64,000 bases of DNA, taken from NCBI RefSeq assembly GCF_004346185.1, contig NZ_SMAI01000001.1, positions 310,001 through 374,000 of the forward strand. Direction: 5' to 3'. Shown piece after piece: positions 18,424 through 27,963 of this stretch. This DNA comes from Aquabacter spiritensis. GTDB taxonomy: Bacteria; Pseudomonadota; Alphaproteobacteria; Rhizobiales; Xanthobacteraceae. The notes under the pieces are model-generated. The model ran no database searches and was not told where the DNA came from. It saw only the letters and a program-made list of their open reading frames with translations. Each line of letters begins with the position of its first letter. The first letter of the stretch is position 1. Position numbers and translations under genes: made by a program.

Positions 18424-18500
18424 AACCATCGTCCCGACAACACGGCCGAGGACAGCGCCGTCGCCGGGTTCGGCCCATAGCGCCCCTCGCGCGCGTCGCC

Positions 18501-20537
18501 TCAGAATTTCATCTTCACCGCGACGGAGGCGAGCTGGGAGAAGAAGCCGGACGGGCTGGCCTGGACATCGTAATAGACGCCGAGGTCGAGCGTGTCCGAG
18601 GCCGGCCCGGCAAGGCCGATGCCCCCCGAGAGCAGCCAGGGCGAAACCTCGGGGCCCGATGTCACGAAAGTCGGCCCCCCGCCGGCGAAGAAGGCGGTGA
18701 TCTGGGTCTCATTGTCGAGTGCGTTGTAGCCCACCGCCCCTTTGGCGGTGAGTTGCATCCCGTTCGCGAGGCGATAGGCGCCGCGCAGCCCGGCCGACAG
18801 GACGAGTTCCTGATAGAGCTGCGAGCTGACCTGAAGGTTCAGCGCCCCGGCCCCGGACTCGGCATAACTGCCCGCCCGCACCTGGGCATAATCGAGCCGC
18901 AGCTGCGGCGCCAGACTGGTCCCCGGCGCGACATTCAGCATCTGGCGCATGCCGCCGCCGACATGGACGGTGTTGCCGGTATAGTCCGCCGTCGCCGTGC
19001 TGCCCATAAAGGCGATGGCGCGGGAGGTCGCGTTCTGGTTCAGGCCGAGATCGGCCTCGAGATCGAGGGCGAAGCCGCCCGGCGAAGCAATGCTGCCATA
19101 GAGCCCGATCTGATAGGTATTCGTATCGAGGCTGCTGGGCGCGATCCCGGAATAACTGGTGATCTGGTTATAGGCATACGAGAAGGACCCGCCGGCCACG
19201 ACGCCGGGTGCGAACACACGGTCCAGACCGGCGATGAAGCCGCCTCCGGCCGTGTGATAGCCGGGCACGCCATCCTGCGTGCTCTGGGTCGCGAGCGATC
19301 CGAACGGCTTGATCCAGGCATTGCGCGCACTGCCCCGGTCGTCCTGCTGGAGGGTGTCGATGCGATCCTGCACCAATTGCTGCGTGATGCGCTGGGTGTT
19401 GAAGGTCGCCTGCGCCGCCGCGCCGGAGAGCACCGGCACGGTCTGGCTGACCGCCGCATTGAGCGCGGCGCCTTGCAGCGTGTTCAACTGACCGATGACG
19501 GGCGCGAGCGGCCCGAACAGGCCGTCGGATGTCCCGGCGACCGAATAGAGCGCGGTCGCGGCGCCGACGGCGGAGGGGTTCTGCGCGGCCGCGACCGTGC
19601 GGGAATAAGCCGGCACCAGGGACAGCCCGGTAATATCGCCGGTGAAGATGCCGCGGATATCATAGCTGCCGAGAAGCATCTGCGCCGCCGCAGGATCGCC
19701 CTCCGCAGCGCCATACAGGCTGACGAGGGTGCCATCCTGGATGACGTTGAACAGCACCTTGCCCTGCGGCGTGATCGAGCCGAGCACCGTGAAGCTGGAA
19801 TTGGGGTTGCCGTCCGGGCCGACGCCCACGCCCCAGAAATAGCCGCTCTTGTAATTGGTGAAGACCACGGTGCCCGGTGCCGCCGAGCCGAACAAAGCCG
19901 GGCTGACGACCCGCCAGGGTGTCCCCGCGGTCCAGGCCCATTGCGGCGACGCATTGCTCGGCACCACTTGGGCCGTCGGCGGGGTGAAGGTCGCCGGATC
20001 ATAGGGCGTCATATAGGCCCAGTGCGTGACGAGCAGGCTCGTCCCGGTGATCATTTGCATTTCCATGGTGGTCACGTCGCCGACCTGCTGCATCTGGCCG
20101 AGGCCGATCGTAGAGACGCCCGTGGCGGGCGTGAACAGCATGGTAATCATGCCGTCGGTCGTCACGACGCCGTGAATTTCGAGATAGGACGTGCTGACGA
20201 TCGGCCCGATCTGGAGTTGGCCCGTGGAGGTGCCGGAGAACACGCCGTTAACCGAGGTGCCGAGGCTCCACAGCGTCTGATCGCCGATCGGCACGGGGTC
20301 CGCGAAGGATGTGCTGGGCGCGGCATAGGCCAGCATCTGCGGGACGGTCACATACCAGTTCGAATTGGAGATGATCGCGTCCCACGCGCTCGACTGCGCC
20401 AGCGCGCCCCCGCCTCCGGCCAAAAACAAGCTCAGGCTGGAGACTGAACACAACCAGATTCGCGCCCGCCGACCGCAATTTCCGCCCATTCCCTTATCCA
20501 CCGACTGCCCGGCGGCCCCCTTTTCTTCTGCCTTCAC
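18501..20537 (-). CDS. Autotransporter with C-terminal outer-membrane beta-barrel
   Basis: A 678-residue exported protein. A signal peptide lies at about residues 24-48 ([19 protein letters not shown] ... ALAQ). Residues about 50-310 form a passenger of unknown fold rich in Thr, Ser and Gly. Residues about 390-678 form a type V beta-barrel (alternating strands, many Tyr and Gly) ending AVKMKF, the terminal aromatic needed for outer-membrane insertion. The barrel starts after a helical linker containing [17 protein letters not shown]. The GTG start at 20537 gives a long n-region; an ATG at 20489 (residue 17) is a reasonable alternative. No known enzymatic motif is visible in the passenger. Confidence 0.85.
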   Translation of the reverse strand: MKAEEKGAAGQSVDKGMGGNCGRRARIWLCSVSSLSLFLAGGGGALAQSSAWDAIISNSNWYVTVPQMLAYAAPSTSFADPVPIGDQTLWSLGTSVNGVFSGTSTGQLQIGPIVSTSYLEIHGVVTTDGMITMLFTPATGVSTIGLGQMQQVGDVTTMEMQMITGTSLLVTHWAYMTPYDPATFTPPTAQVVPSNASPQWAWTAGTPWRVVSPALFGSAAPGTVVFTNYKSGYFWGVGVGPDGNPNSSFTVLGSITPQGKVLFNVIQDGTLVSLYGAAEGDPAAAQMLLGSYDIRGIFTGDITGLSLVPAYSRTVAAAQNPSAVGAATALYSVAGTSDGLFGPLAPVIGQLNTLQGAALNAAVSQTVPVLSGAAAQATFNTQRITQQLVQDRIDTLQQDDRGSARNAWIKPFGSLATQSTQDGVPGYHTAGGGFIAGLDRVFAPGVVAGGSFSYAYNQITSYSGIAPSSLDTNTYQIGLYGSIASPGGFALDLEADLGLNQNATSRAIAFMGSTATADYTGNTVHVGGGMRQMLNVAPGTSLAPQLRLDYAQVRAGSYAESGAGALNLQVSSQLYQELVLSAGLRGAYRLANGMQLTAKGAVGYNALDNETQITAFFAGGGPTFVTSGPEVSPWLLSGGIGLAGPASDTLDLGVYYDVQASPSGFFSQLASVAVKMKF

Positions 20538-20653
20538 CTCACAATTCTAAGACGTTCGCCGCCGACGCGAAATGGCACGTTTTGCGCAAGCCCTTGAACC
20601 GCGGCCATAACAGCCCGATGCACCCGAGGTCGTCCACAAGATCGCATCCCGCA

Positions 20654-20989
20654 CTATCCCCGCGGAAGCCCGCCGGGGCGGGTCTGCGCGCCGACCCAGG
20701 CCGCAAAGTCCGAATCAGCACCAGCAAGGGGGATCAGGACGATGGCGGGCACCTCGTAGGGATGCTCGGCCTTCACCCGGGCCATCAGATCGGCCGCGCA
20801 CGTTGCCGTGGTTTTGAGCAGAAGCACCACCTCGTCGGCCCGCTCCATCACCCCCTGCCACGCATAGACCGAGATCATGGTGGGCAGGATGTTGGCGCAG
20901 GCGGCGAGCCGTTCGGCGACCACGGTGCGGGCGACGGCCTCGGCGGAGGCCACCGACGGAAAGGTCGAATAGACGAGCTTCAGGTCCAT
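20654..20989 (-). CDS. cutA: CutA1 divalent-ion tolerance family protein
   Basis: A 111-residue protein with the CutA1 ferredoxin-like trimer signature: [29 protein letters not shown] near the N-terminus, then YAWQG, E/D-rich VVLLLKT and [14 protein letters not shown]. The family was first linked to copper tolerance, but its function is unsettled. The ATG at 20989 has a GGGAGGGG ribosome site. It is divergent from nadK across a 141-base gap. Confidence 0.93.
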   Translation of the reverse strand: MDLKLVYSTFPSVASAEAVARTVVAERLAACANILPTMISVYAWQGVMERADEVVLLLKTTATCAADLMARVKAEHPYEVPAIVLIPLAGADSDFAAWVGAQTRPGGLPRG

Positions 20990-21130
20990 GGCGCCCCTCC
21001 CGATCAGCAAGGGACCATGCCCACCGGGCGCCGCCTCGACAAGCCCGCCCGCGCCCGATACGAAGGCGGGGCGCCGTTTCGGCGCATCGAGAGGAGCCGC
21101 CGGCGCGGCCGTCATGAGACCGAGCCCGCC

Positions 21131-21967
21131 ATGATCGATCCTCCACTCATCCCCGCAACGGCCGGATCGCCCGGCGACGAGACGCCGGAGAGCGAGGCGC
21201 GCGCGTTCCACAGGATCGCTTTCGCCGCCGCCGCCACGCCCGAGGCCGAGGCGGCGCGGGAGCGGCTGATCGCCCGCTATGGCCGGGTGGACCCGGCCGA
21301 GGCCGACGTCATCGTCGCCCTCGGCGGCGATGGCCTTATGCTTCAGACGCTTCATGCCTGCCGCGGCCGCGGCGTGCCGATCTACGGCATGCACCGCGGC
21401 TCGGTCGGCTTCCTCATGAACACCTATCGCGAGGACCGGCTGCCCGAGCGCCTCGCGGCGGCCGTCCAGGTGGCGATCCACCCGCTTCTGATGGAGGCGG
21501 TCGATCAGGCGGGCGCCGAATACCGGGCGCCCGCCTTCAACGAAGTGGCTCTTTTTCGCCAGACTTATCAAGCCGGTAAGCTGCGCGTCTCGATCGACGG
21601 CAAGGTGCGGCTGGAAGAACTGATCTGCGACGGGGTGATCGTCGCGACGCCGGCCGGCTCGACCGCCTACAATCTCTCCGCCCATGGGCCGATCCTGCCA
21701 CTCGGCACGCCTCTGCTTGCTTTGACGCCAATTTCTCCGTTCCGCCCGCGCCGCTGGCGGGGGGCGCTGGTGCCGGACAAGGGGCGGATCGAGATCGAGG
21801 TGCTGGACTGCGGCAAGCGGCCGGTGAGCGCGGTGGCGGACCATTTCGAGGTGCGCAATGTGGTGCGGGTCACCGCGAAACTGGATTCGAATACCTCTTC
21901 ATCCATGCTATTCGACCCCGATCACGGGCTAGAAGAGCGCATCTTGCGCGAACAATTCGTCTATTGA
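21131..21967 (+). CDS. nadK: NAD kinase
   Basis: A 278-residue enzyme that phosphorylates NAD to NADP. The diagnostic GGDG loop is in [17 protein letters not shown], followed by [16 protein letters not shown] in the middle, and [25 protein letters not shown]. The start at 21131 begins MIDPPLIPA. The N-terminal region before residue 30 is poorly conserved, so a later start is possible. It is divergent from cutA and directly upstream of a membrane O-acyltransferase, which is unrelated. Confidence 0.95.
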   Translation: MIDPPLIPATAGSPGDETPESEARAFHRIAFAAAATPEAEAARERLIARYGRVDPAEADVIVALGGDGLMLQTLHACRGRGVPIYGMHRGSVGFLMNTYREDRLPERLAAAVQVAIHPLLMEAVDQAGAEYRAPAFNEVALFRQTYQAGKLRVSIDGKVRLEELICDGVIVATPAGSTAYNLSAHGPILPLGTPLLALTPISPFRPRRWRGALVPDKGRIEIEVLDCGKRPVSAVADHFEVRNVVRVTAKLDSNTSSSMLFDPDHGLEERILREQFVY

Positions 21968-22009
21968 GGCGCGGGCTCACCCCCACCCCGATCCACCTCC
22001 GCGGCGCGC

Positions 22010-23425
22010 ATGGTCTTCTCCTCCGTCACCTTCCTCTATTATTTCCTGCCGGCCTTCCTCCTGGCCTATTTCGCGGTCCGGGGGACGCGGGCGCGCAACA
22101 TCGTTCTGCTCGCCTTTTCGCTCGTCTTCTACGGCTGGGGCGGGCTGTCGAACCTGATCGTGCTCGGCGTCTCGATGGCCGGCAATTACGCCGCCGCTCT
22201 GGCCATCGGCGCGCGGCCGGCGGGCCGGCGGCTCGGCCCGCTCTGGATCGCCGTCGGGCTCAATCTGGCGGGTCTGGTCTTCTTCAAATATATCGGCTTC
22301 CTGGCGGCGAACCTGAACCTGCTTCTGCCGGACGCCTGGGCGCTGCCGGTGCTGCATGTGGAGCTGCCGCTCGGCATCTCCTTCTTCACCTTCCACGCCA
22401 TCTCCTATCTCATCGACATCTATCGCGGCCGGGCGCGCGCCAATGGGCGGTTCGAGGAGATCGCGGTCTATATCACCATGTTTCCCCAGCTCGTCGCCGG
22501 GCCGATCGTGCGCTATTCGACCATCGCGACCCGCATCCGCGACCGGCGCACCACTGCGGGGCGCGTCTCGGCGGGGCTGCGCATCTTCGTCATCGGCCTG
22601 TCCTGGAAGGTGCTGATCGCCGACGAGGTCGCGCCGATCGCGGCTCTGGTGTTCGACGGCGGCACGGCTTTAAGCTTTTCCGCCGCCTGGCTCGGCCTGC
22701 TGGCTTATGCGCTGCAGATCTATTTCGACTTCGGCGGCTATTCCAACATGGCGATCGGCCTCGCTTTGGCGATGGGCCTCAATTTCCCGCGCAATTTCCG
22801 CCTGCCCTACGGCGCGCGCTCGATCACCGATTTCTGGCGCCGCTGGCATATGAGCCTGTCGAGCTGGTTCCGCGACTATGTCTATATCCCTTTGGGCGGC
22901 AACCGCCGGGGCCATCTGCACACCGCGATCAATCTGTGGACCGTGTTTCTGCTGTGCGGGATATGGCACGGGGCGAGCTGGACCTTCGTGATCTGGGGCG
23001 CCCATCACGGCCTGTTCCTGGTGTTGGAACGCACGCGGTTCGGCGCCGCTCTGGCGCGCGCGCCCCGCGTCCTGCGCCATGCTTATGTGATGCTGGTCTT
23101 TCTGTCCGGCTGGGTCTGGTTCCGCGCGCCGACCCTGCCGGACGCGCTGGATCTGTTCTCGGCGCTGGTCGGGCTCAACGGGTTCGCGGCGCTCTCGCCG
23201 GCTCTGGTCGGAGCGCTTCAGCCGGTGACCATCGCCATGATGATCCTCGGCTGGCCACTCGCCATCTGGGGCCTGCCGACCCCGCCGCCCGGCCCCGTAC
23301 CGGCGAAACTGCGCCGCCTTCTGTTCGCGGTCTGCGACACCGCCGTCATGCTGGCCATTTTCGTGCTCAGCGTGATCACGGTCGGGGCGGCCAACTACAG
23401 TCCGTTCCTCTATTTTCAATTTTAG
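22010..23425 (+). CDS. MBOAT-family O-acyltransferase (AlgI-like)
   Basis: A 471-residue integral membrane protein of the MBOAT family with about ten to twelve hydrophobic segments. Family hallmarks seen are FFKYIGF, FFTFHAISYLIDIYRG, FPQLVAGPIVRY, YFDFGGYSNMAIG, DFWRRWHMSLSSWFRDYVYIPLGG and the catalytic His in LCGIWHGASWTF. AlgI and PatA-like members move acetyl groups across the inner membrane for polysaccharide or peptidoglycan O-acetylation. It is followed 42 bases later by an AlgJ/AlgX-like gene, the usual periplasmic partner. Confidence 0.95.
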   Translation: MVFSSVTFLYYFLPAFLLAYFAVRGTRARNIVLLAFSLVFYGWGGLSNLIVLGVSMAGNYAAALAIGARPAGRRLGPLWIAVGLNLAGLVFFKYIGFLAANLNLLLPDAWALPVLHVELPLGISFFTFHAISYLIDIYRGRARANGRFEEIAVYITMFPQLVAGPIVRYSTIATRIRDRRTTAGRVSAGLRIFVIGLSWKVLIADEVAPIAALVFDGGTALSFSAAWLGLLAYALQIYFDFGGYSNMAIGLALAMGLNFPRNFRLPYGARSITDFWRRWHMSLSSWFRDYVYIPLGGNRRGHLHTAINLWTVFLLCGIWHGASWTFVIWGAHHGLFLVLERTRFGAALARAPRVLRHAYVMLVFLSGWVWFRAPTLPDALDLFSALVGLNGFAALSPALVGALQPVTIAMMILGWPLAIWGLPTPPPGPVPAKLRRLLFAVCDTAVMLAIFVLSVITVGAANYSPFLYFQF

Positions 23426-23467
23426 AGCCCGATCGGTGAACCGGTCTTCCCGGTCATCGAGAGAGAC

Positions 23468-24565
23468 ATGACGATGCCGCTGCTCCTCGCCTATCGCCGC
23501 TGGTGGTGCCTGATCTTCGCCGGCGTGCTGCTCCTGCCGACTTTGGGCCATGTCCTGCCGGACATTCCCGGACCCGCCCGCCCGGTGATCGCCCCGGCGG
23601 AGCGCTGGTGGATGCGCGCGACGGAGCGGCTCGATCCCTTCATCAACGCCAATTTCGGCTTCCGCGGCGTGATCATGGCGGCGAATGCCGGCTATGCCCG
23701 CGCCTTCGACAGCACGCGCGCCCGGCCGGTGGCGATCGGCGCCGACGGGCAGCTCTTTTATACCGGCGACCGCACCATGGATCAGGCGCTCGGCCTGCTG
23801 GTCCGCCGGCCGGCCATGGCGGCGCTGGGGGAGACGCTCGCCCGGCTGCAAGCGACGCTGAAGCCCTGGGACGGGCGGCTCGTCGTCATGCCGATGCCCA
23901 ATGCCGCCGCCATCATCCCGGAAAAGCTGCCCGACTGGGCCCGCGGACAGATGCGCACGCCCACCGAGTTCGACCTCGCCGCGGAGGATGCCGCGCGCCG
24001 CGGCCTCGCTTTTGTCGATCTGCGGCCGATCCTGACCGCCGCGAAGGCCGCCGGCCCGGTCTATCGCCGCACCGACACCCACTGGACCCAGCGCGCCGCG
24101 CTGATCGCCTTCAACGCGGCCATGGCTGCGGCGGGACGGCCGGACCTCGAAATCCCCGAAAGTGCGGCCATCGGCCCGCTGCAGGCGGTTCCCTCGGGCG
24201 ACCTTGCCCGCTATCTCGGCGATGCCGATCCCCGCGGCGACCGCGATTATGCCGAGCGCGACCCCCTGCCCAAGGCGACGCTCGTGCCGCTTTCCGGGCT
24301 CGTGCCGGAACGCCCGGCGAACGATCCGTTCCGGCCCTATGCCTATTCCACGGGACATGACGGGCCGAGCATTCTGGTGATCGGCGATTCCTTCACCCAG
24401 CATTATTGGCCGCGCCTGCTCGCCGCCCGCACCAGCCGCTTCGGCTGGATGACGCACGAATTCTGCCGCTTCGACTGGGGCGCGATCGCCCGCTTCAAGC
24501 CCGATATCGTGATCTACGGCCCGACCGAGCGGTCGCTGCCCTGCAAGATCCGCCAAGGCGAGTGA
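23468..24565 (+). CDS. AlgJ/AlgX-like SGNH acetyltransferase partner
   Basis: A 365-residue protein with one N-terminal membrane anchor (WWCLIFAGVLLLPTLGHVL) and a periplasmic SGNH-hydrolase-like domain. Motifs of the AlgJ/AlgX/DltD-like group are visible: NFGFRG near residue 58, the Asp-His pair in TDTHWTQRAAL (about 207), and the catalytic Ser in VIGDSFTQHYWP (about 305). In alginate and other exopolysaccharide systems this protein receives the acetyl group exported by the MBOAT partner and transfers it to the polymer. No polymer synthase lies beside it, so the acceptor is unknown. Confidence 0.85.
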   Translation: MTMPLLLAYRRWWCLIFAGVLLLPTLGHVLPDIPGPARPVIAPAERWWMRATERLDPFINANFGFRGVIMAANAGYARAFDSTRARPVAIGADGQLFYTGDRTMDQALGLLVRRPAMAALGETLARLQATLKPWDGRLVVMPMPNAAAIIPEKLPDWARGQMRTPTEFDLAAEDAARRGLAFVDLRPILTAAKAAGPVYRRTDTHWTQRAALIAFNAAMAAAGRPDLEIPESAAIGPLQAVPSGDLARYLGDADPRGDRDYAERDPLPKATLVPLSGLVPERPANDPFRPYAYSTGHDGPSILVIGDSFTQHYWPRLLAARTSRFGWMTHEFCRFDWGAIARFKPDIVIYGPTERSLPCKIRQGE

Positions 24566-24614
24566 GACGGCGCCCGAGACGGCTATCTGAGACGGCTGTC
24601 TGAGACGGCTATTT
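24564..24614. repeat. Short tandem repeat, three 13-base units plus one decayed unit
   Basis: Three consecutive 13-base units starting GAGACGGCT occupy 24576-24588, 24589-24601 and 24602-24614, differing at one or two bases. A fourth, divergent copy (GAGACGGCGCCC) precedes them at 24564-24575. The array lies between two convergent genes; the last unit contains the stop codon of the minus-strand gene. Confidence 0.85.
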
Positions 24615-25589
24615 CAGCGCGAGAAGTGCCGCGGCCCCGTCCGCCCGCGCGCCGAGATGAAACGCGATATCCTCCACCGAAAAGCCGCGGGCGGCGAGCA
24701 GGTCGCGCCAGCCGGTGAGGTCGGCCCCATGCGGGTTGTCGCGCAGCAGCTCGATCTTCACGAACGGAAAGCCTTCATCGAGGAGCGCGCGCCAGCCTGT
24801 CTGAAGCTGATTTTCAGCGCCCCCGGCGGACGCCGGAAACAGGATGTCGACCTCGACGCCGGCCGCTTCCAGCATCGCCTTCTGGCCCACCTCATAGGCC
24901 CGGATGACGGCATTCTTGTCGGCATGGGCGCGCACGCCCCACCAGAATTCGCGCACCGGGGCGCGGGTCAGCGCGGCCGGCTTGAGGAGAAAGAAATAGC
25001 TCTGGAAATGCGGCGCGATCTGCGTGCTGCCGGTCAGCGCGACGGCCGCCGCCGGGCTCTGCCGGGCGCGCTGGAGCAGCTCCGCAAGGGCGGGGGCCGA
25101 ATGATAGACGCTGTCATTGGCGAACCAGAGTTCGGCCGCGTCCCAGGCTTCGGGAATATGGCGCAAGGTCGCCGCCCAGGCGGCGAAGTCGTAGCCCTCA
25201 TTGGCGCGCACGACCAAGCCGTCCACGACGTCCGGCCCGGGATCGAGGCAGTCGAGATCCGGCCGGTCGGTCGCGACGATCAGGATCAGGGTCAGACCCG
25301 CCCGGCGCAGATCGCCGCAGAGCCGGAGCGTGTGAGGAAAGGGCCGCCCGTCGGGCGCATAGGTGACGAGGAGGCAGAGCGGACGCGCGGTTTCGATCGG
25401 CGCGAGCCGGACCACGCGGAACCCCGCTTCCAGCACGCCGCGATCCCCGGCTGCCGGTCCCTCGGACGGCGCGGACAGAAGGCGCAGCGCCTTTCGGATC
25501 CGTCGAAGCGGGTTCTCCCCCGCCAGGACGCCGGCCGCGCCCGCCATCAATTGCTTGGCGACCTCGGCCCGGAGCGACAGCGGACGCAT
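24609..25589 (-). CDS. Rhamnan-synthesis-F-like (RgpF) family protein
   Basis: A 326-residue cytosolic protein. The segments VVRANEGYDFAAWAATLRHI and ELWFANDSVYHS are characteristic of RgpF/rhamnan synthesis protein F domains, found in enzymes that build or modify cell-surface polysaccharides (capsule, O-antigen). It is convergent with the AlgI/AlgJ-like pair, suggesting a small surface-glycan modification cluster. It has no signal peptide. The C-terminal end falls inside a short tandem repeat. The exact sugar is unknown. Confidence 0.78.
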   Translation of the reverse strand: MRPLSLRAEVAKQLMAGAAGVLAGENPLRRIRKALRLLSAPSEGPAAGDRGVLEAGFRVVRLAPIETARPLCLLVTYAPDGRPFPHTLRLCGDLRRAGLTLILIVATDRPDLDCLDPGPDVVDGLVVRANEGYDFAAWAATLRHIPEAWDAAELWFANDSVYHSAPALAELLQRARQSPAAAVALTGSTQIAPHFQSYFFLLKPAALTRAPVREFWWGVRAHADKNAVIRAYEVGQKAMLEAAGVEVDILFPASAGGAENQLQTGWRALLDEGFPFVKIELLRDNPHGADLTGWRDLLAARGFSVEDIAFHLGARADGAAALLALK

Positions 25590-25599
25590 CGGCGCCGGC

Positions 25600-26208
25600 C
25601 TAACGCACGGACCCGGGACGAAGCCGCTCGACCACGGCGTCGACCACCGAGAAGTCCATATAGCCGCAACGGGCGAGCGCCCCCATCAAGGCGGTGTCGA
25701 CACGCCCGTCATGCACGACGGCGTCGTCGATATGAACGCCGATCACCTCGCCGATCACCACATGCCGGTCGACCGTGCGGCCATGACGGTCCTTGGGCCG
25801 CAGGGTCTCGACATAGACGCATTCCAGCGCGCACGGCGCGGCCGCGACGCGCGGCGGCTTGACGAGCCGCGAAGGCGCCGGGTCGAGGCCGGCATGGTCG
25901 AACTCGCTGCGATCCGCAGGCAGATCGGCGGACGAGATGTTGACCGCATCGATCAGCGCGAGGGTCGCGAGATTGCACACGAACTCGCCCGTCGCCTCGA
26001 TATTGACGACGCTGTGCTTGCGCCCGACCGAGGAGAACATCACCAGGGCCGGATCCTCTGAAATGAGGTTGAAGAAGGAATAAGGCGCGAGGTTCGTCAC
26101 GCCCGCCGCGCTCAGCGTCGAGATCCAGCCGATCGGCCGGGGGGCGACGATCGCCTTCAGTGGCGAGAAGGGCAGGCCGTGGTCGCGTTTTTCGGGCTCA
26201 TAGAACAT
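25600..26208 (-). CDS. Flavin reductase-like domain protein
   Basis: A 202-residue FMN-binding split-barrel protein. It starts MFYEPEKRDHGLPFSPLKAIVAPRPIGWIST and includes NLAPYSFFNLISEDP and FVCNLAT, matching the flavin reductase-like family (PF01613 type) that binds FMN and often supplies reduced flavin or acts as a small oxidoreductase. The ATG at 26208 is preferred over a TTG at 26220 that would overlap the preceding stop, because a GAGG lies just upstream. It directly follows a nitroreductase gene, so the two flavoproteins probably form an operon. Confidence 0.85.
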   Translation of the reverse strand: MFYEPEKRDHGLPFSPLKAIVAPRPIGWISTLSAAGVTNLAPYSFFNLISEDPALVMFSSVGRKHSVVNIEATGEFVCNLATLALIDAVNISSADLPADRSEFDHAGLDPAPSRLVKPPRVAAAPCALECVYVETLRPKDRHGRTVDRHVVIGEVIGVHIDDAVVHDGRVDTALMGALARCGYMDFSVVDAVVERLRPGSVR

Positions 26209-26216
26209 GGGCGGCC

Positions 26217-26780
26217 TCAATAGCGGGTGACGATGGCGTCGAGCGCCGGGCGCGGGCGGTCTTCGAGCTTCTGCGTCGCATGACCGATATAGATGAAGCC
26301 GGTGACGCGCTCCTCCACGCCGAGGCCGAGGGCGGCGCGGGCGCGCGGCTCATAGGCCGGCCATTCGGTCACCCAGGTCGCGCCATAGCCGAGGGCGGCG
26401 GCGGCGATCAGCATGTTCTGCGCCACCGCCGCCGAGGACAGGACCTGCTCGCTCTCCGGGATTTTCGGGTGCGGGGCGGCTTTCGAGACCACCGCGACGA
26501 CCAGAGGCGCGCGCAGGAAGCGCTTGCGCTCCTCTTCGATGCGGCGCTCCGGCGCCTGCGGATCGGCCGCCGTCAGCGCCGCGGCCAACGCCGCGCCGGC
26601 CCGCGCGCGGCCTTCGCCCTCGAACAGGATGAAGCGCCACGGCGCGAGCTTGCCGTGATCCGGCACGCGCGCGGCGATGGTGAGGATGGTCTCCAGATCC
26701 TGCGGCCCCGGGCCGGGATCGACGAAATCGATGATCCGGGTGGAACGGCGGGTGAGCAGCAGTTCGACGGCGTCGGGCAT
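26217..26780 (-). CDS. Nitroreductase-family flavoprotein (YdjA-like)
   Basis: A 187-residue FMN-dependent oxidoreductase. LLLTRRSTR near the N-terminus, VPDHGKLAPWRFILFEGEGR (about 40-60) and AAALGYGATWVTEWPAYEPR (about 130-150) match the YdjA type of compact nitroreductases, which are short and use NAD(P)H. The start at 26780 is chosen because the region upstream is poorly conserved and rich in Pro/Gly. The gene is coupled to the flavin reductase downstream. The physiological substrate is unknown. Confidence 0.87.
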   Translation of the reverse strand: MPDAVELLLTRRSTRIIDFVDPGPGPQDLETILTIAARVPDHGKLAPWRFILFEGEGRARAGAALAAALTAADPQAPERRIEEERKRFLRAPLVVAVVSKAAPHPKIPESEQVLSSAAVAQNMLIAAAALGYGATWVTEWPAYEPRARAALGLGVEERVTGFIYIGHATQKLEDRPRPALDAIVTRY

Positions 26781-26929
26781 GGCAACCTGCGGGCGCGGGG
26801 AAGCTTTCGCCTTCCCTAGCACGACCGCGCACGGCGGGCCAAAGCCGCCGGCCCGGCCGGTTCGCTCCGGTTCGCCTCCTGCCTCGGAAGGACTTGAAAG
26901 TGCCGCCATTTCCGGGCACCTGACGCATC

Positions 26930-27901
26930 ATGCGTACCGGATCCACCGCCCGTCGCGCCGTCGCCGTCCTGCTCCTTCTGCTGTCGGCGGCGCCGGCCCT
27001 CGCCCAGGCTCTGCCCTTCGTGGGCACGCCGCGCGGCATGCCGCAGGACAGTTTCGGCCCGCCGCCGCCCGGCGCCGGACGTCCCGGCGCGCCCGGCCCG
27101 GCAGGCGAGCCGCATGCCATCCTGCCCCAGCCTCCGGCCGGAAAATTGGCGCTCGGCGCTTTCGCGCGCTTCGGCCAGACCGGCCCGAGCATCCCGCGCG
27201 GGGTCGCCTGGCGGGTCTTCGCCGATACGCCGGAGGCATCCGGCGCCTTTCCGCTCGTCGCCGAGAGCAGCGACCCCTATCCGGTCTTCTTCCTCAATCC
27301 GGGCGGCTATGTCGTTCATGCGAGCTACGGGTTCGCCTCCACCGCCCAGCGGGTCCAGATCGGCTCGGTGTCGAAGCGCGAGGCCTTCATCCTGCCGGCC
27401 GGCGGGCTGCGCCTCGGCGCCGACGTGAGCGAAAAGCCGATCCCCGGGCAGAAGGTGACCTTCGACATTTTCGAGGGCTCGTTCCTGCAGGGGCGGACCT
27501 CGACCCAGCCTTATTATCGCGGCGCCAATGCCGGGGAAGTCGTGCTGCTGCCGGAAGGCACCTATCACGTGGTCTCGACCTATGGCGACGCCAATGCCGT
27601 GGTGCGCGCCGACGTCCAGGTCCAGGCCGGAAAGCTGACGGATGCGACGGTCCATCACCGCGCGGCGCAGGTCAGCCTGAAGCTGGTGAAGGCGCCCGGC
27701 GGCGAGGCCCAGGCCGACACGCAATGGTCCGTCATCACGCCGGGCGGCGACCCGATCAAGGAATCCATCGGCGCCTTCCCGACGGTCGTGCTCAGCGAAG
27801 GCGACTACCGGGTGATCGCGCGCAACGAGGGCCGCGCGGTGGAACAGGAGTTCAAGGTAGAGGCCGGGCGCGACCAGCAAGTGGAAGTGCTCCTGAAATG
27901 A
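26930..27901 (+). CDS. Secreted protein of unknown function
   Basis: I do not recognise a named family. The 323-residue protein has a signal peptide (AVAVLLLLLSAAPALAQA, cleavage near residue 27), a Pro/Gly-rich linker (about 40-68), then a set of beta-rich modules with recurring G-G-Y or E-G-Y/D-Y-x-V segments (NPGGYVVHASYG, PEGTYHVVSTYG, SEGDYRVIARNEG), suggesting two or three immunoglobulin-like repeats. It has no catalytic motif. Similar periplasmic proteins occur in Hyphomicrobiales genomes. It is divergent from the nitroreductase gene. Confidence 0.7.
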   Translation: MRTGSTARRAVAVLLLLLSAAPALAQALPFVGTPRGMPQDSFGPPPPGAGRPGAPGPAGEPHAILPQPPAGKLALGAFARFGQTGPSIPRGVAWRVFADTPEASGAFPLVAESSDPYPVFFLNPGGYVVHASYGFASTAQRVQIGSVSKREAFILPAGGLRLGADVSEKPIPGQKVTFDIFEGSFLQGRTSTQPYYRGANAGEVVLLPEGTYHVVSTYGDANAVVRADVQVQAGKLTDATVHHRAAQVSLKLVKAPGGEAQADTQWSVITPGGDPIKESIGAFPTVVLSEGDYRVIARNEGRAVEQEFKVEAGRDQQVEVLLK

Positions 27902-27963
27902 CCACCGCCGGCCACGGCCGGCGGTTCCGGCGGTCCCTCATCTGAGGCCCGGCGCCGCTCGCT

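Noticed and set aside
18036-20447. An 803-residue plus-strand frame opposite the autotransporter
   Set aside because: It is low complexity and Arg/Gly/His-rich with no motifs. The reverse-strand frame has a signal peptide and a barrel with a terminal Phe.
21964-23439. A 491-residue frame overlapping the MBOAT gene
   Set aside because: It is Arg/Pro-rich and lacks membrane segments. The other frame carries the full MBOAT signature.
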